A stretch of 64,000 nt of DNA, taken from assembly GCA_048213135.1 (NCBI GenBank), contig PS015010.1:1612001-1676000 (forward strand), read 5' to 3'. Made by a program: the position numbers and the translations under genes. The notes under the pieces are model-generated. The model was not told the origin of the DNA, searched no databases, and worked only from the letters and a program-made list of their open reading frames with translations. This stretch comes from Reclinomonas americana ATCC 50394. Its lineage: Eukaryota > Jakobida > Jakobea > Jakobida. Below are positions 41,117 through 49,729 of this stretch, piece by piece (positions within the stretch are counted from its first letter, which is position 1; each line of letters starts with the position of its first letter).

Positions 41117-44100
41117 TTAATTGATCTTTGAATTGGCTTTTTCTTCTGCTATGGCGTTGTCCAGTTTCTGCTGCGCCTCATTCTTCAGTTCGGGGATCAC
41201 CGAATTTTTTGCCACGCTTTCGTAAGTGGCTTTGGCATTGAAGTAATCCTTTTGTTTCATGAAGATGTCGCCGAGCAGGATATAACTTTTAGTTACCCAA
41301 TTGTCGTAAGAGCCTGTTTCCTTAATCACTGCCAGGGCCGATTTTTCTGCCGCCGCCAGGTTGTTCATACTGAACTGGCAGTTGGCGATCTCGTAGCGGG
41401 CTTCCGCACCCCAGGCTGATTTATTGATGGCGGCGCAGGATTTGAATGAAGCGATGGCCGAAGCACAATCGTTGTTCACCTGCTGCGATTTGCCCAATAC
41501 CAGGAAGGCCACTGATTTATCATCGGTGCTGATACCTTTACGGGTGAGCAGATTTTTTGCAGCATCATTCGCCTGCGCATAATCTTTCAGCTGGTAGTAA
41601 CAGCGCACCAGTCCGCGGAGGGCTTCCAGTTGGTTATCCTGGTTAACAGCCGAAGCGTTGAGCGAAACAAAGAATTCCTTTGCTTTCGCGTAGTCCTTCA
41701 GCTCAAAATAATTGATGGTAGCCGCCTGCAAAGTGGCTTTTTCAAAATAGCGGCTCAGTCCTTTGCTGTTGACGTAAGCGTACCCCGTTACGGCATTGGC
41801 CCATTCTTTATTGCGTACATAACACTCACTGCGGAAATAATTCGCTTCAATGGCGTAGGCGCCTGTGGGGTATTGATTGAGGTAGTTGCTGAACCCGGCA
41901 ATAGCACCGGCACAGTCATTCGCGTTGTACCTGATCTCGGCAGACGTATACGTAAGAGAATCGGCTTCGCTCACAGATATGTTCTTACCATATTTACGCA
42001 TCAGCTCCACATATTCGTTGGGACGGCCATCTTCCACGTAAATGTTTTTCATAATATCCATGGCATCGTCAGCCTCGGGCGACTGCGGGTATTTCTGAAT
42101 AAGCACCTGGTAGTTGTCGAGCGCCTGTTTGTTGTTGTTGATATTATAGTAACTCAGTCCCAGTTTCATATAAGCGGCGGGTTTAAGCCCTTCCGCGTCG
42201 TTATCGGCGAGTATCTTGTTAAGATAAGGTATAGCGTCACTGAATTTTTCATCGGCGATATACGTGTTGGCAATCTCCATATTCACATCGGCCACCATAC
42301 CGCTCTGCGGGTATTGGCGGGTAAGCGTGTTCAGTGTTTTGATCTTTTCCGCCGAACTTTTCACCCCGGCGATCATCGCTTTCTGGAACAGGGCGTAATC
42401 GCTTTGCGGCAGGGCATTGCTGATCACATTATCATACATGCCATTGGCTTTGGCAAAATCGCGGTTCATGAAATAGCAGTCGGCACTGCGTACATATGCG
42501 TCCTGCTCCATAGCCGAAGCCGTAACGGAAGCTTTGGTGCTTACCTGCTCAAAGAAGCCCAGCGCCTGTTTATAATTTTCTTTCTGGAGCCAGCTGTAAC
42601 CCAGGTCGTATTTAGCGGCCGTGGCATTGGCTTCGCCCAGCGCAGGCACACCTGCCTGTGTAAAGAGCGTGAGGTAACGGATGGCCGCGTCGTAATTCCT
42701 GTTGCGGTAAGCGATCTCCCCTTTCCAGAAGTTGGCGTAAGGTGTTACGGAAGAAGCAGGCAACTGCAATGTTTTATTCAGCAGTTCTTCCGCTCTGCCC
42801 AGTTGCTGGTCGTTGATGAGTTCAACTGCACGTCCGTACAATATGCGGGGATATACTTTCTGCATGGAGGCTGTCGGCTTATCAAAGGACTCGTACAGCG
42901 AAAGCGCATCCGCGAAATTGTTGGTATTCGCCAGCAGGCTTACGAGTATTTCCCTGGCCTCAGTATCATATTCACTATTGGGATAATCTTTCAGGTATTT
43001 TTTCATTTCGGCCAGGGCAATGTCCTGGTAACCGAGTTCATAAGAAAGCTTGGCGTAGTTGAAACGGGATATCTGCTGCTGCAACGCATTGGAACTGTTG
43101 TAAGCGCAGTATTGGAAAGCCGTTCTTGCATTGGCTTTCTGGTTGGTACGCAGGTAGCAGTCGCCCAGCAGGTACATACTGTTCTGGCCCATGGAATCTT
43201 TTTCATTACTGAGCTGCTTGAACCCTTCAATGGCTTTTTCCAGCTGGTTGGCTTCATAGTAGCAGTAGCTCAGTTCATACATAACTTCTTTGGATACTTT
43301 GTCGCTGCTCTGCACATAGGATTCCAGCAATGGTTTTGCTTTGGCGAATTGCTTCTTTTCGAAGTACAACTGGCCCAGCAGCAGGTTCATTTCTTTCTGG
43401 TAGTACAGGCTGCCTCCGCGTGACAGTACGCTTTCGCCGTAGCGCAACGCATCGTCTTTCTTTCCCTGTGCATAATAGATCTCCGCGATATAATATGGCA
43501 CTACTCCTTTGTAAGCCTCCTGTGTTTCCACCAGCTTAAAGGAACGCAGGGCTTCGTTGTACTGCTTGTCGGCATAGCTGATAAAACCATAATAATAGTT
43601 GGCCGGGATGTAATACTTATTTTCCGGCAACTGGTGTATTTCATCAAACAGCGGTTTGGCCTCCGCAAATTGTTTCAGGTTAAAATAGCAATAGGCTTTC
43701 TCAAACTTGGCGTCGGCTATCTCTTCATTGGAGAGGTTATCAAGTCCTGCTTTTTCGTAATACGTAAGCGCATTGCTGAAATCGTCTTTCAGGAAATAGA
43801 ATTTGGCCAGCTGGTAACTCATCAACTGGCGGCGGGGTTCATTGTTTACCGTACTGATGTAACGCCTGGCATCGTCTTCCGCTACGTCCTGTTTCAGCCG
43901 CAGCTGGCAGCTGATATAGTAGTAGTCAACATCTTCATTGAGATAGGCGTGGTCGCTGGCGGTATTCTCAGGATACTGCGCTTTCAGTTCTTTAAGCAGC
44001 GGGTAAGCCAGCGCATATTGTTCCTGTACGTAGAAGGCTTTGGCATCTTTGTATTTTTTTTCAGGATCAGTAATGGCGTGTGTGGGTTGGGCTAAAGCTG

Positions 44101-44170
44101 AGACAGAGATCACTGCAGCGAGGTGCAGGAGTAGAAGCTTTTGTTTCATCATTTTGTTTGTTGCTGTCAT
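41117..44170 (-). CDS. Very long exported TPR-repeat protein
   Basis: A 1017-residue precursor with a signal peptide (LLLLHLAAVISVSALAQ) and more than twenty TPR-like helix pairs, for example AKFYFLKDDFSNALTYYEKAGLDN, YYGFISYADKQYNEALRSFKLVE and MKLGLSYYNINNNKQALDNYQVLIQKYPQSPEADDAM. The last motifs resemble the C-terminal TPRs of CpoB/YbgF (Tol-Pal partner) proteins. The family is widespread in Bacteroidota; a scaffold or envelope assembly role is inferred, not shown. In-frame ATGs at 44152 and 44149 (MMKQKLL) fit the promoter at 44183-44211 better than the first ATG. Confidence 0.82.
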   Translation of the reverse strand: MTATNKMMKQKLLLLHLAAVISVSALAQPTHAITDPEKKYKDAKAFYVQEQYALAYPLLKELKAQYPENTASDHAYLNEDVDYYYISCQLRLKQDVAEDDARRYISTVNNEPRRQLMSYQLAKFYFLKDDFSNALTYYEKAGLDNLSNEEIADAKFEKAYCYFNLKQFAEAKPLFDEIHQLPENKYYIPANYYYGFISYADKQYNEALRSFKLVETQEAYKGVVPYYIAEIYYAQGKKDDALRYGESVLSRGGSLYYQKEMNLLLGQLYFEKKQFAKAKPLLESYVQSSDKVSKEVMYELSYCYYEANQLEKAIEGFKQLSNEKDSMGQNSMYLLGDCYLRTNQKANARTAFQYCAYNSSNALQQQISRFNYAKLSYELGYQDIALAEMKKYLKDYPNSEYDTEAREILVSLLANTNNFADALSLYESFDKPTASMQKVYPRILYGRAVELINDQQLGRAEELLNKTLQLPASSVTPYANFWKGEIAYRNRNYDAAIRYLTLFTQAGVPALGEANATAAKYDLGYSWLQKENYKQALGFFEQVSTKASVTASAMEQDAYVRSADCYFMNRDFAKANGMYDNVISNALPQSDYALFQKAMIAGVKSSAEKIKTLNTLTRQYPQSGMVADVNMEIANTYIADEKFSDAIPYLNKILADNDAEGLKPAAYMKLGLSYYNINNNKQALDNYQVLIQKYPQSPEADDAMDIMKNIYVEDGRPNEYVELMRKYGKNISVSEADSLTYTSAEIRYNANDCAGAIAGFSNYLNQYPTGAYAIEANYFRSECYVRNKEWANAVTGYAYVNSKGLSRYFEKATLQAATINYFELKDYAKAKEFFVSLNASAVNQDNQLEALRGLVRCYYQLKDYAQANDAAKNLLTRKGISTDDKSVAFLVLGKSQQVNNDCASAIASFKSCAAINKSAWGAEARYEIANCQFSMNNLAAAEKSALAVIKETGSYDNWVTKSYILLGDIFMKQKDYFNAKATYESVAKNSVIPELKNEAQQKLDNAIAEEKANSKIN

Positions 44171-44182
44171 TTTTGCGGGTTA

Positions 44183-44211
44183 CAAAATTACACTTGTTGC
44201 TCTCTGCACAA
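44183..44211 (-). promoter_or_regulatory. Promoter of the TPR/barrel operon
   Basis: Minus strand: TTG (44211-44209), 18-base spacer, TAATTTTG (44190-44183), matching TTG/TAnnTTTG. Start of transcription near 44176. Confidence 0.55.
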
Positions 44212-44352
44212 ACATCGTTCCAATCCGATTGTGCATAAGTGGATAACTGCTGTAAACAAAACGAATGTATTTTTAGATTGCTGTTAATAAAATGATAAAA
44301 CATTTCTATTTTGCAAAAACAAAATGCATCTAACAACAATCAACTACAACAA

Positions 44353-44760
44353 ATGAAAAAATTATTTTCTGCAAACTATTCTGCCGGCGCATTCAACACT
44401 GCTATGCTGGTGCTGAGGCTTGGCTTTGGTATTTTAATGATCAACCATGGTTACAGCAAGCTCATTCACTTTGGTGAAATGCGCAACCAGTTCATGAGTT
44501 TCATGGGCATGGGAAGCAGCATGAGCCTGGCCCTTGTGGTATTCGCCGAGTTCTTTTGCTCGCTGTTCCTCATCCTTGGACTGTTCACCCGTTTTGCTAC
44601 CATCCCGCTTATTATTACCATGTGCGTGGCTTTGTTCAAAGCACACAATGGCGACTTTTTTGGCGACGGACAGGTAGCCGCACTCTTCCTTACCGGTTAT
44701 GTAGCCCTGTTGCTGGTGGGCCCGGGCAAGATCAGTGTTGACAGTATGATCGGCAAATAA
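44353..44760 (+). CDS. DoxX family membrane protein
   Basis: A 135-residue protein with four transmembrane helices. DoxX features are AMLVLRLGFGILMINHGYSKLIHF in helix 1 and the following loop, FAEFFCSLFLILGLFTRFATIPLIITM, and a final helix. DoxX proteins are linked to quinone-dependent thiosulfate oxidation in archaea and, in mycobacteria, to oxidative-stress complexes; most bacterial members have no known role. I start at 44353 (MKKLFSANYS); a longer frame from 44311 would add 14 residues overlapping the promoter region. Divergent from the TPR operon, followed by the gene at 44783. Confidence 0.9.
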   Translation: MKKLFSANYSAGAFNTAMLVLRLGFGILMINHGYSKLIHFGEMRNQFMSFMGMGSSMSLALVVFAEFFCSLFLILGLFTRFATIPLIITMCVALFKAHNGDFFGDGQVAALFLTGYVALLLVGPGKISVDSMIGK

Positions 44761-44782
44761 AAATCCTGTTAAAATTTTTCAT

Positions 44783-45340
44783 ATGAAGAAAACGGATGCC
44801 ATACAACTGGTGGTAATCGTTCTTGCATTGCTCAGCGCTTTCAAATGTATTGAAGCGGGATCTACCTTTATTATTTATATGATCATGTGGTTTGAAGGCT
44901 CTGGCGCTGAGGTCAGAACACAAAGTATCCTGGTCACCAGCATCCTTTCACTGGCCGCCTACCTTCTTCTCGCTATTTATGGCATCAGGAATTCTGGGAA
45001 GATCGCGGAACTCATTGGGGCCAGGGCCTCAGCCAGTCCTACCGCCGCTTTCCAGCTCAGCCTGAAAGAAATGCTCTATCTTACCTGTACGGGTATCGCT
45101 ATCTATGGCATTATTACTTCTGTTCCCGGTTTTACCGGTAACCTGTATGAGTACCTTACCAGCAATAATGACGGGCCTTATAAATTCAATCTCACTTTTA
45201 ACAGGAACGCTATCATCAGGGAAGGTATGTCAGCCGGACTGTCGGTTATCCTGCTGATCTATTCACAAACTTTTGCCGACATGCTTTACGAAAGGATAGA
45301 TAACCGGCAACACAACCAGCATTCCATTGATCCCCAATAA
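44783..45340 (+). CDS. Four-helix membrane protein of unknown function
   Basis: A 185-residue protein with four predicted transmembrane helices (about 8-38, 50-72, 92-115 and 150-170) and a polar C-terminus (ERIDNRQHNQHSIDPQ). I recognise no catalytic motif or named family. It is 22 bases after doxX and 2 bases before the thioesterase gene, so the three are probably one operon. Confidence 0.7.
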   Translation: MKKTDAIQLVVIVLALLSAFKCIEAGSTFIIYMIMWFEGSGAEVRTQSILVTSILSLAAYLLLAIYGIRNSGKIAELIGARASASPTAAFQLSLKEMLYLTCTGIAIYGIITSVPGFTGNLYEYLTSNNDGPYKFNLTFNRNAIIREGMSAGLSVILLIYSQTFADMLYERIDNRQHNQHSIDPQ

Positions 45341-45342
45341 TT

Positions 45343-45750
45343 ATGTTCATTACAGAAACACAGATACGTATACACTACGCCCTCACCGACCAGATGGGCG
45401 TAGTGTATTATGGGCATTATGCCCAGTTTTACGAGATCGGCAGAACGGAAGCCATCCGCCAGATCGGGTATACCTATAAAGAGATTGAAGCGCTCGGCAT
45501 CATTATGCCCGTGGTAGATATTCACAGCCGTTTCCTGCGGCCCGCCAAATATGATGACCTGATCACGGTAAAGACCACGCTGAAAGAGATGCCGGTGAAT
45601 TCGAAGATCGTTTTTCACGCGGAAATCTATAACCAGCAGGATGAACTGCTGAATACCGGTGAAGTGACCCTCTTTTTTATTGATGCGAAAACGATGAAAC
45701 GCTGCGAAATGCCGCTGCCTTTACAGGAAAAACTTCGCCATTATTTCTAG
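45343..45750 (+). CDS. Acyl-CoA thioesterase of the 4HBT/YbgC type
   Basis: A 135-residue hotdog-fold protein. The 4-hydroxybenzoyl-CoA-thioesterase signature is HYALTDQMGVVYYGHYAQFYEIGRTEAIR, with the catalytic aspartate D17 of the TDQMGVVYYG loop. It has the usual length and no targeting signal, so it acts as a cytoplasmic oligomer hydrolysing acyl-CoA thioesters; YbgC-type enzymes prefer short to medium chains and often sit near tol-pal genes, which are not seen here. Its start follows the previous stop by two bases. Confidence 0.92.
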   Translation: MFITETQIRIHYALTDQMGVVYYGHYAQFYEIGRTEAIRQIGYTYKEIEALGIIMPVVDIHSRFLRPAKYDDLITVKTTLKEMPVNSKIVFHAEIYNQQDELLNTGEVTLFFIDAKTMKRCEMPLPLQEKLRHYF

Positions 45751-45792
45751 ATTCGCCCTCCTATGCTTTCGCTTTGATTTTTGAATTCCCCT

Positions 45793-46221
45793 CTACGCCC
45801 TGTGATGATCTGCCCGCCAGTTCTGTACCGCCATTTTAATATCTTTCTGTGACAGTTTTTCATTCACCGCACGTTCCGCCAGTGCAGGCATTTCCGCATC
45901 GGAAGCGAAACGCAGGGCTATGATCTGCCGCATACGCAGCCGGCTGTCGAATGGTTTGCCGGTAAGGAGGTAATGCCTGAAATTTTCTTCCGCACGTATG
46001 GCCCTGTCCTGCGCCTTCAGCGCGAAACTGCGGCCATAAAAACTGGCGAGTATGGAAGCCAGCGTAAGGACTACCAGCAGCGAGGCGGAGTACAGGTTCT
46101 CATGCGAGGAATTGACCAGGTTAACGATGGCGCCAACCAGTACCGCTACGAACATGCCGTATACAACAAAATGATATACGGGCACAATACGGCTGTGATT
46201 TTTAAAATTTTGTTCTGACAT
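45793..46221 (-). CDS. DUF6526-like two-helix membrane protein
   Basis: A 142-residue protein beginning MSEQNFKNHSRIVPVYHFVVYGMF, the typical start of the DUF6526 family (family name from memory). Two transmembrane helices (about 15-37 and 45-63) are followed by a cytoplasmic helical region with RAEENFRHYLLTGKPFDSRLRMRQIIALRFASDAEMPALAERA. Function unknown. It is 30 bases upstream of dacB on the same strand and convergent with the thioesterase gene. Confidence 0.75.
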   Translation of the reverse strand: MSEQNFKNHSRIVPVYHFVVYGMFVAVLVGAIVNLVNSSHENLYSASLLVVLTLASILASFYGRSFALKAQDRAIRAEENFRHYLLTGKPFDSRLRMRQIIALRFASDAEMPALAERAVNEKLSQKDIKMAVQNWRADHHRA

Positions 46222-46251
46222 AAGGAGGGTTTTATTTTGGTTATGATAAAG

Positions 46252-47655
46252 TTATTTTAAAATATCCAGCAGCTTCCACAGTTTTTCACGCACCGTTCCG
46301 GGGCTGCCATCAAAATTGTTGACGATAAGGGAAAAGGAATATTCTGCACCCGTCTTACTTTTTATATAACCGGTATAGCTTCTTACACCGCCGATATAAC
46401 CGTCTTTCATTTTAATGCCATTCATTTCGGGCAGGGCATCGTAAAACGCGGAGAACCAGTTTTGTTTACGGGCATACAACAGTACTTCAGCCAGCGCATG
46501 GGTAGTGACCCTGTTGGCCGGCGACAGCCCGCTGCCGTCGAGTATATGCAGGGCGCCGGGGTCGATGCCCTTTGCTTTCCACAGGCTCTTCACCTGGGTC
46601 AACCCTTTTTCCGTGTCAAATACTTTGGATTTTTCCAACCCGATAGCCTTTACCAGGGCTTCGCCATACAGGTTCACACTTTTTTTCAGGAACCAGTAAC
46701 AGATACTGTCGAGGGGCGGGGAATAATAGGTATTGAATAATTTTCCTTTTGCACTGTCGTTGTTGAAAACGCTGGAAGTAAGCGCCGTATTGATCTCGAT
46801 AAACCCGGCTTTCGAGAGAAAAAGATTGGCTTCATACCAGAGGAAACGGTTGGGATCCGGGACAGCGCCTGAGATGGTAAACTCCCCTCCCATGGGAATG
46901 GTACCCGACACCAGGCCCGGCATGCCGTTCAGTCCCTGGAAAATATAGGCATTGTCGCCTGTACCCTTTGCCGCGGTGAGCAACTGGTTATTAAAAACAA
47001 GCCCTGTTTCCTGCGGAACCGTACGCAGCAACTTCGCCGGTTTGCCTGTTGCACTGCCGGGCTCCAGGATCATATCGTACTGGTTTTCGTGCCAGTTCAC
47101 CCGGGCGGCCCCGGCACCATAATAGTTGCCGATATCTTCCCATATCCATCCGTCGGGTATTACACCGGTTGTGACGGGGGCTATATTGATACCGTTGGTC
47201 GTTACCCTTATTCCTTTTGCCTGCAGGTCTTTGACCACATTTCTAAAAAAGGCGTCGTCTTTCGTTGAGCCGTAACGCCAGCTGCCAAGCGTGGGGTCTC
47301 CATTACCTTCTATAAACAAGCCGCCCACCAGGGTTTCATTGCGTACCTGCCCGTCGAGGTAAACTTTGGTGGCATAGCGGTAGTTTTTGCCCAGCAGTTC
47401 AAAAGCACTCGCCGCCGTGATCACTTTCTGGCAACTGGCCGGGGCCAGGCCGGTTTCGCTGTTCTTCTCAAAAACAGGGAGCCCCGTTTTGCTGTCGGCC
47501 ACATAAAAGCCGACAATAGCATGTGTGAACTGGCTGTCTTTTTCCAGCTTTTGCAAGGCAGCGGAAAGTTGCTGTTGTACCGTTTGTGCTTTCGCGATAG
47601 TAGCAAAAGAAAAAAACGTTAAACCAAGGAGAAATTTCGCAGGATTATACATCAT
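46252..47655 (-). CDS. dacB: D-alanyl-D-alanine carboxypeptidase/endopeptidase PBP4
   Basis: A 467-residue class C penicillin-binding protein of peptidase family S13. After a signal peptide (about 1-24) the three active-site motifs are present: S74-x-x-K77 (PASCQK), the SxN-like motif in DGSGLSPANRVT, and K-T-G in IKSKTGAEYSF. The long insert between the first two motifs, typical of PBP4, is present. It trims and cleaves peptidoglycan crosslinks in the periplasm. Two adjacent ATGs (47655 and 47652) could start it. Confidence 0.93.
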   Translation of the reverse strand: MMYNPAKFLLGLTFFSFATIAKAQTVQQQLSAALQKLEKDSQFTHAIVGFYVADSKTGLPVFEKNSETGLAPASCQKVITAASAFELLGKNYRYATKVYLDGQVRNETLVGGLFIEGNGDPTLGSWRYGSTKDDAFFRNVVKDLQAKGIRVTTNGINIAPVTTGVIPDGWIWEDIGNYYGAGAARVNWHENQYDMILEPGSATGKPAKLLRTVPQETGLVFNNQLLTAAKGTGDNAYIFQGLNGMPGLVSGTIPMGGEFTISGAVPDPNRFLWYEANLFLSKAGFIEINTALTSSVFNNDSAKGKLFNTYYSPPLDSICYWFLKKSVNLYGEALVKAIGLEKSKVFDTEKGLTQVKSLWKAKGIDPGALHILDGSGLSPANRVTTHALAEVLLYARKQNWFSAFYDALPEMNGIKMKDGYIGGVRSYTGYIKSKTGAEYSFSLIVNNFDGSPGTVREKLWKLLDILK

Positions 47656-47674
47656 GCGTCAAAGCTAAAAGAAT

Positions 47675-47682
47675 TAATTTTG
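47675..47682 (+). promoter_or_regulatory. Putative -7 box of the Uma2 gene
   Basis: TAATTTTG (TAnnTTTG) 15 bases before the ATG at 47698; no clear TTG at -33. Confidence 0.4.
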
Positions 47683-47697
47683 ATAGAAACAATCCGT

Positions 47698-48309
47698 ATG
47701 AAAGAAGAGGAAGAAGATATTCATGAAGTGAGAGAACCTGCAGTCAGCTACAGGCGTATGAACGAAGAAGCCTACCTGGAATGGGAAAGTACGTCCACCG
47801 ACAAGCACGAATATTACCGTGGAGAAGTATTTGCCATGGCCGGGGCCTCAACTGCCCACCTGCACATTTCTTCAAATGTACTTATTATGCTGGGTATGCA
47901 ATTAAAAGGTAAGGATTGCTTTCCCTTTGGCTCTGATCTCCGGGTTCATATTCCCAAAAATACATTGTATACTTATCCAGACATTACTATTGTTTGTGAT
48001 GAAATGGAAACTATCAACGACGGCGAATGCGATAACCTCCTGAACCCTTCCGTCATTATTGAGATATTATCGAAGTCAACCAGGAAGTATGACCAGGGGT
48101 TGAAATTCAACCTGTATAAAGATATCGCATCCCTTCAGGAATATATACTCATCGATTCCGAAAAAGTGGCTGTTCAGCAATTCATCCGCGATGATCATAA
48201 CAACTGGTCACTCACCCGGTACCAGTCATCCGAAGATAGTTTTACCATAAAGCAGGTCAATGCCACATTATCGATATCCGGTGTTTATGAGCGCACCCGT
48301 CTTCTTTAA
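47698..48309 (+). CDS. Uma2 family putative restriction-like endonuclease
   Basis: A 203-residue protein of the Uma2 family (PD-(D/E)xK fold). The predicted catalytic residues are D in YPDITIVCDE and the E-x-x-S-K pattern in VIIEILSKSTRKYD, followed by GLKFNLYKDIASLQEYILID, the most conserved stretch. The family is hugely expanded in cyanobacteria and scattered in Bacteroidota; activity and targets are unproven. I start at the ATG at 47698 because the -7 box lies only 15 bases upstream; an in-frame TTG at 47680 is inside that box. Confidence 0.88.
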   Translation: MKEEEEDIHEVREPAVSYRRMNEEAYLEWESTSTDKHEYYRGEVFAMAGASTAHLHISSNVLIMLGMQLKGKDCFPFGSDLRVHIPKNTLYTYPDITIVCDEMETINDGECDNLLNPSVIIEILSKSTRKYDQGLKFNLYKDIASLQEYILIDSEKVAVQQFIRDDHNNWSLTRYQSSEDSFTIKQVNATLSISGVYERTRLL

Positions 48310-48348
48310 TGTTTTAACCGCTAATTTTGCCGGGCAAAACAGGAAGGA

Positions 48349-49599
48349 ATGATAAAGGCATCCATCATCACCATTGGCGACGAACTCCTGATCGGCCAGG
48401 TGATCGATACCAACAGCGCCTGGATGGCGCAGCAACTCAATAAAGCAGGCATAACCATTACCCGTCGCGTAGCCGTTGGCGATGCCGGGGATGACATCCG
48501 CAAAGCACTGGATGAAGAACAGCATAATGCTGATATACTCCTGCTTACCGGCGGACTGGGTCCTACTGCGGACGATATCACCAAACAGCTGCTCTGCGAC
48601 TATTTTGGCGGCCATATGATCATCAATGAAGAAGCCAGGCAGAATGTGATCCATATCTTCAACCGGCTGAACCGCCCCATGATAGAAAGGAACCTGAAGC
48701 AGGCCGAAGTGCCCGACAACTGTATCGTTATTCCCAACAAAAGGGGAACAGCACCGGGGATGTGGTTTGACCAAAAAGGAAAAATTTTTGTGAGCATGCC
48801 GGGTGTACCCCACGAAATGAAGGGCATGATGGAAAATGATGTGATACCCCGCCTGCAGCAGCAGTTCAATATGGGGCATATCGTTCACCACACCCTGCTC
48901 ACCGCGGGGGTAGGCGAATCTTTCCTTGCCGACCTTATCAGCGATTTTGAGAACAATCTTCCCGCAAATATCCGCCTGGCCTACCTGCCCAACTACGGCA
49001 TGGTCAGGTTACGTTTATCCGGCACCGGTAGCGACCGGGAAGCCGTGGAACAGGATACCGCCAGCCATTTTCAAACCCTGCAGCAACTGGTGAAGGATTA
49101 CCTGGTAACCAATAAAGATGAACCCATGGAACAGGTCATCGGCCGGGTGCTGGCGGCCCGCGGCAAAACCATGTGTACTGCCGAAAGTTGTACCGGTGGC
49201 TATATCGCTCACATTATTACCGCTATCCCGGGTTCATCCAAATACTATGATGGCAGCGTGGTCACCTATTCCTATAAAGCCAAAGAAGACCTGCTGGGCG
49301 TGGCCCATGATACCCTTACTGAACAAGGCGCTGTAAGTGAGGCCGTGGTAAAGGAAATGGCCAGGGGTGCCCTGGAACGCATAGGCTCTGATTACGTGGT
49401 GGCTGTATCGGGTATTATGGGACCCGGCGGCGGCATGCCCGGCAAACCCACCGGCACTGTATGGGTGGCTTACGGCAATAAAGAAAAGGTGGAAACACAG
49501 CTGCTCTCCTTCCGGTTCGACAGGGAACGCAATATCCAGCTTACAGCGGTAAATGCATTGAACCTGCTGCGGAAATTCATACTGGCAGGCGATTCCTGA
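48349..49599 (+). CDS. cinA: CinA-like competence/damage protein (nicotinamide-nucleotide deamidase type)
   Basis: A 416-residue two-domain protein. Residues 1-170 form the MoCF/COG1058 domain (ITIGDELLIGQVIDTNSAWMAQQL; LLTGGLGPTADDITKQLL), which in homologues is an ADP-ribose pyrophosphatase. Residues 255-415 form the CinA C-terminal domain (CTAESCTGGYIAHIITAIPGSSKYYDGSVVTYSY; GIMGPGGGMPGKPTGTVWVA), which deamidates nicotinamide mononucleotide in NAD recycling. Complete for the family. It is 39 bases after the Uma2 gene on the same strand, probably by chance. Confidence 0.94.
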   Translation: MIKASIITIGDELLIGQVIDTNSAWMAQQLNKAGITITRRVAVGDAGDDIRKALDEEQHNADILLLTGGLGPTADDITKQLLCDYFGGHMIINEEARQNVIHIFNRLNRPMIERNLKQAEVPDNCIVIPNKRGTAPGMWFDQKGKIFVSMPGVPHEMKGMMENDVIPRLQQQFNMGHIVHHTLLTAGVGESFLADLISDFENNLPANIRLAYLPNYGMVRLRLSGTGSDREAVEQDTASHFQTLQQLVKDYLVTNKDEPMEQVIGRVLAARGKTMCTAESCTGGYIAHIITAIPGSSKYYDGSVVTYSYKAKEDLLGVAHDTLTEQGAVSEAVVKEMARGALERIGSDYVVAVSGIMGPGGGMPGKPTGTVWVAYGNKEKVETQLLSFRFDRERNIQLTAVNALNLLRKFILAGDS

Positions 49600-49627
49600 A
49601 TTAGCACACCGATTAAGGGGAAATAGT

Positions 49628-49635
49628 TACCTTTG
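49628..49635 (+). promoter_or_regulatory. Putative -7 box of the E2 gene
   Basis: TACCTTTG (TAnnTTTG). A leader of about 90 bases would follow, containing a perfect 8-bp hairpin TGCCTGCA/TGCAGGCA (49652-49659 and 49679-49686) ahead of the ATG at 49730. Confidence 0.45.
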
Positions 49636-49729
49636 CCCATTCTTAAAACAATGCCTGCATTGCCCGGTTGTTACCGCCTGCAGGCAGTATACGATTGCTT
49701 GTAACCAAAAACATTTCTAAAATTATTGT

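Noticed and set aside
41630-43423. 597-codon plus-strand open frame opposite the TPR protein gene
   Set aside because: It is the complement of a clearly real TPR gene, lacks domains and a promoter, and arises from the repetitive helical coding sequence.
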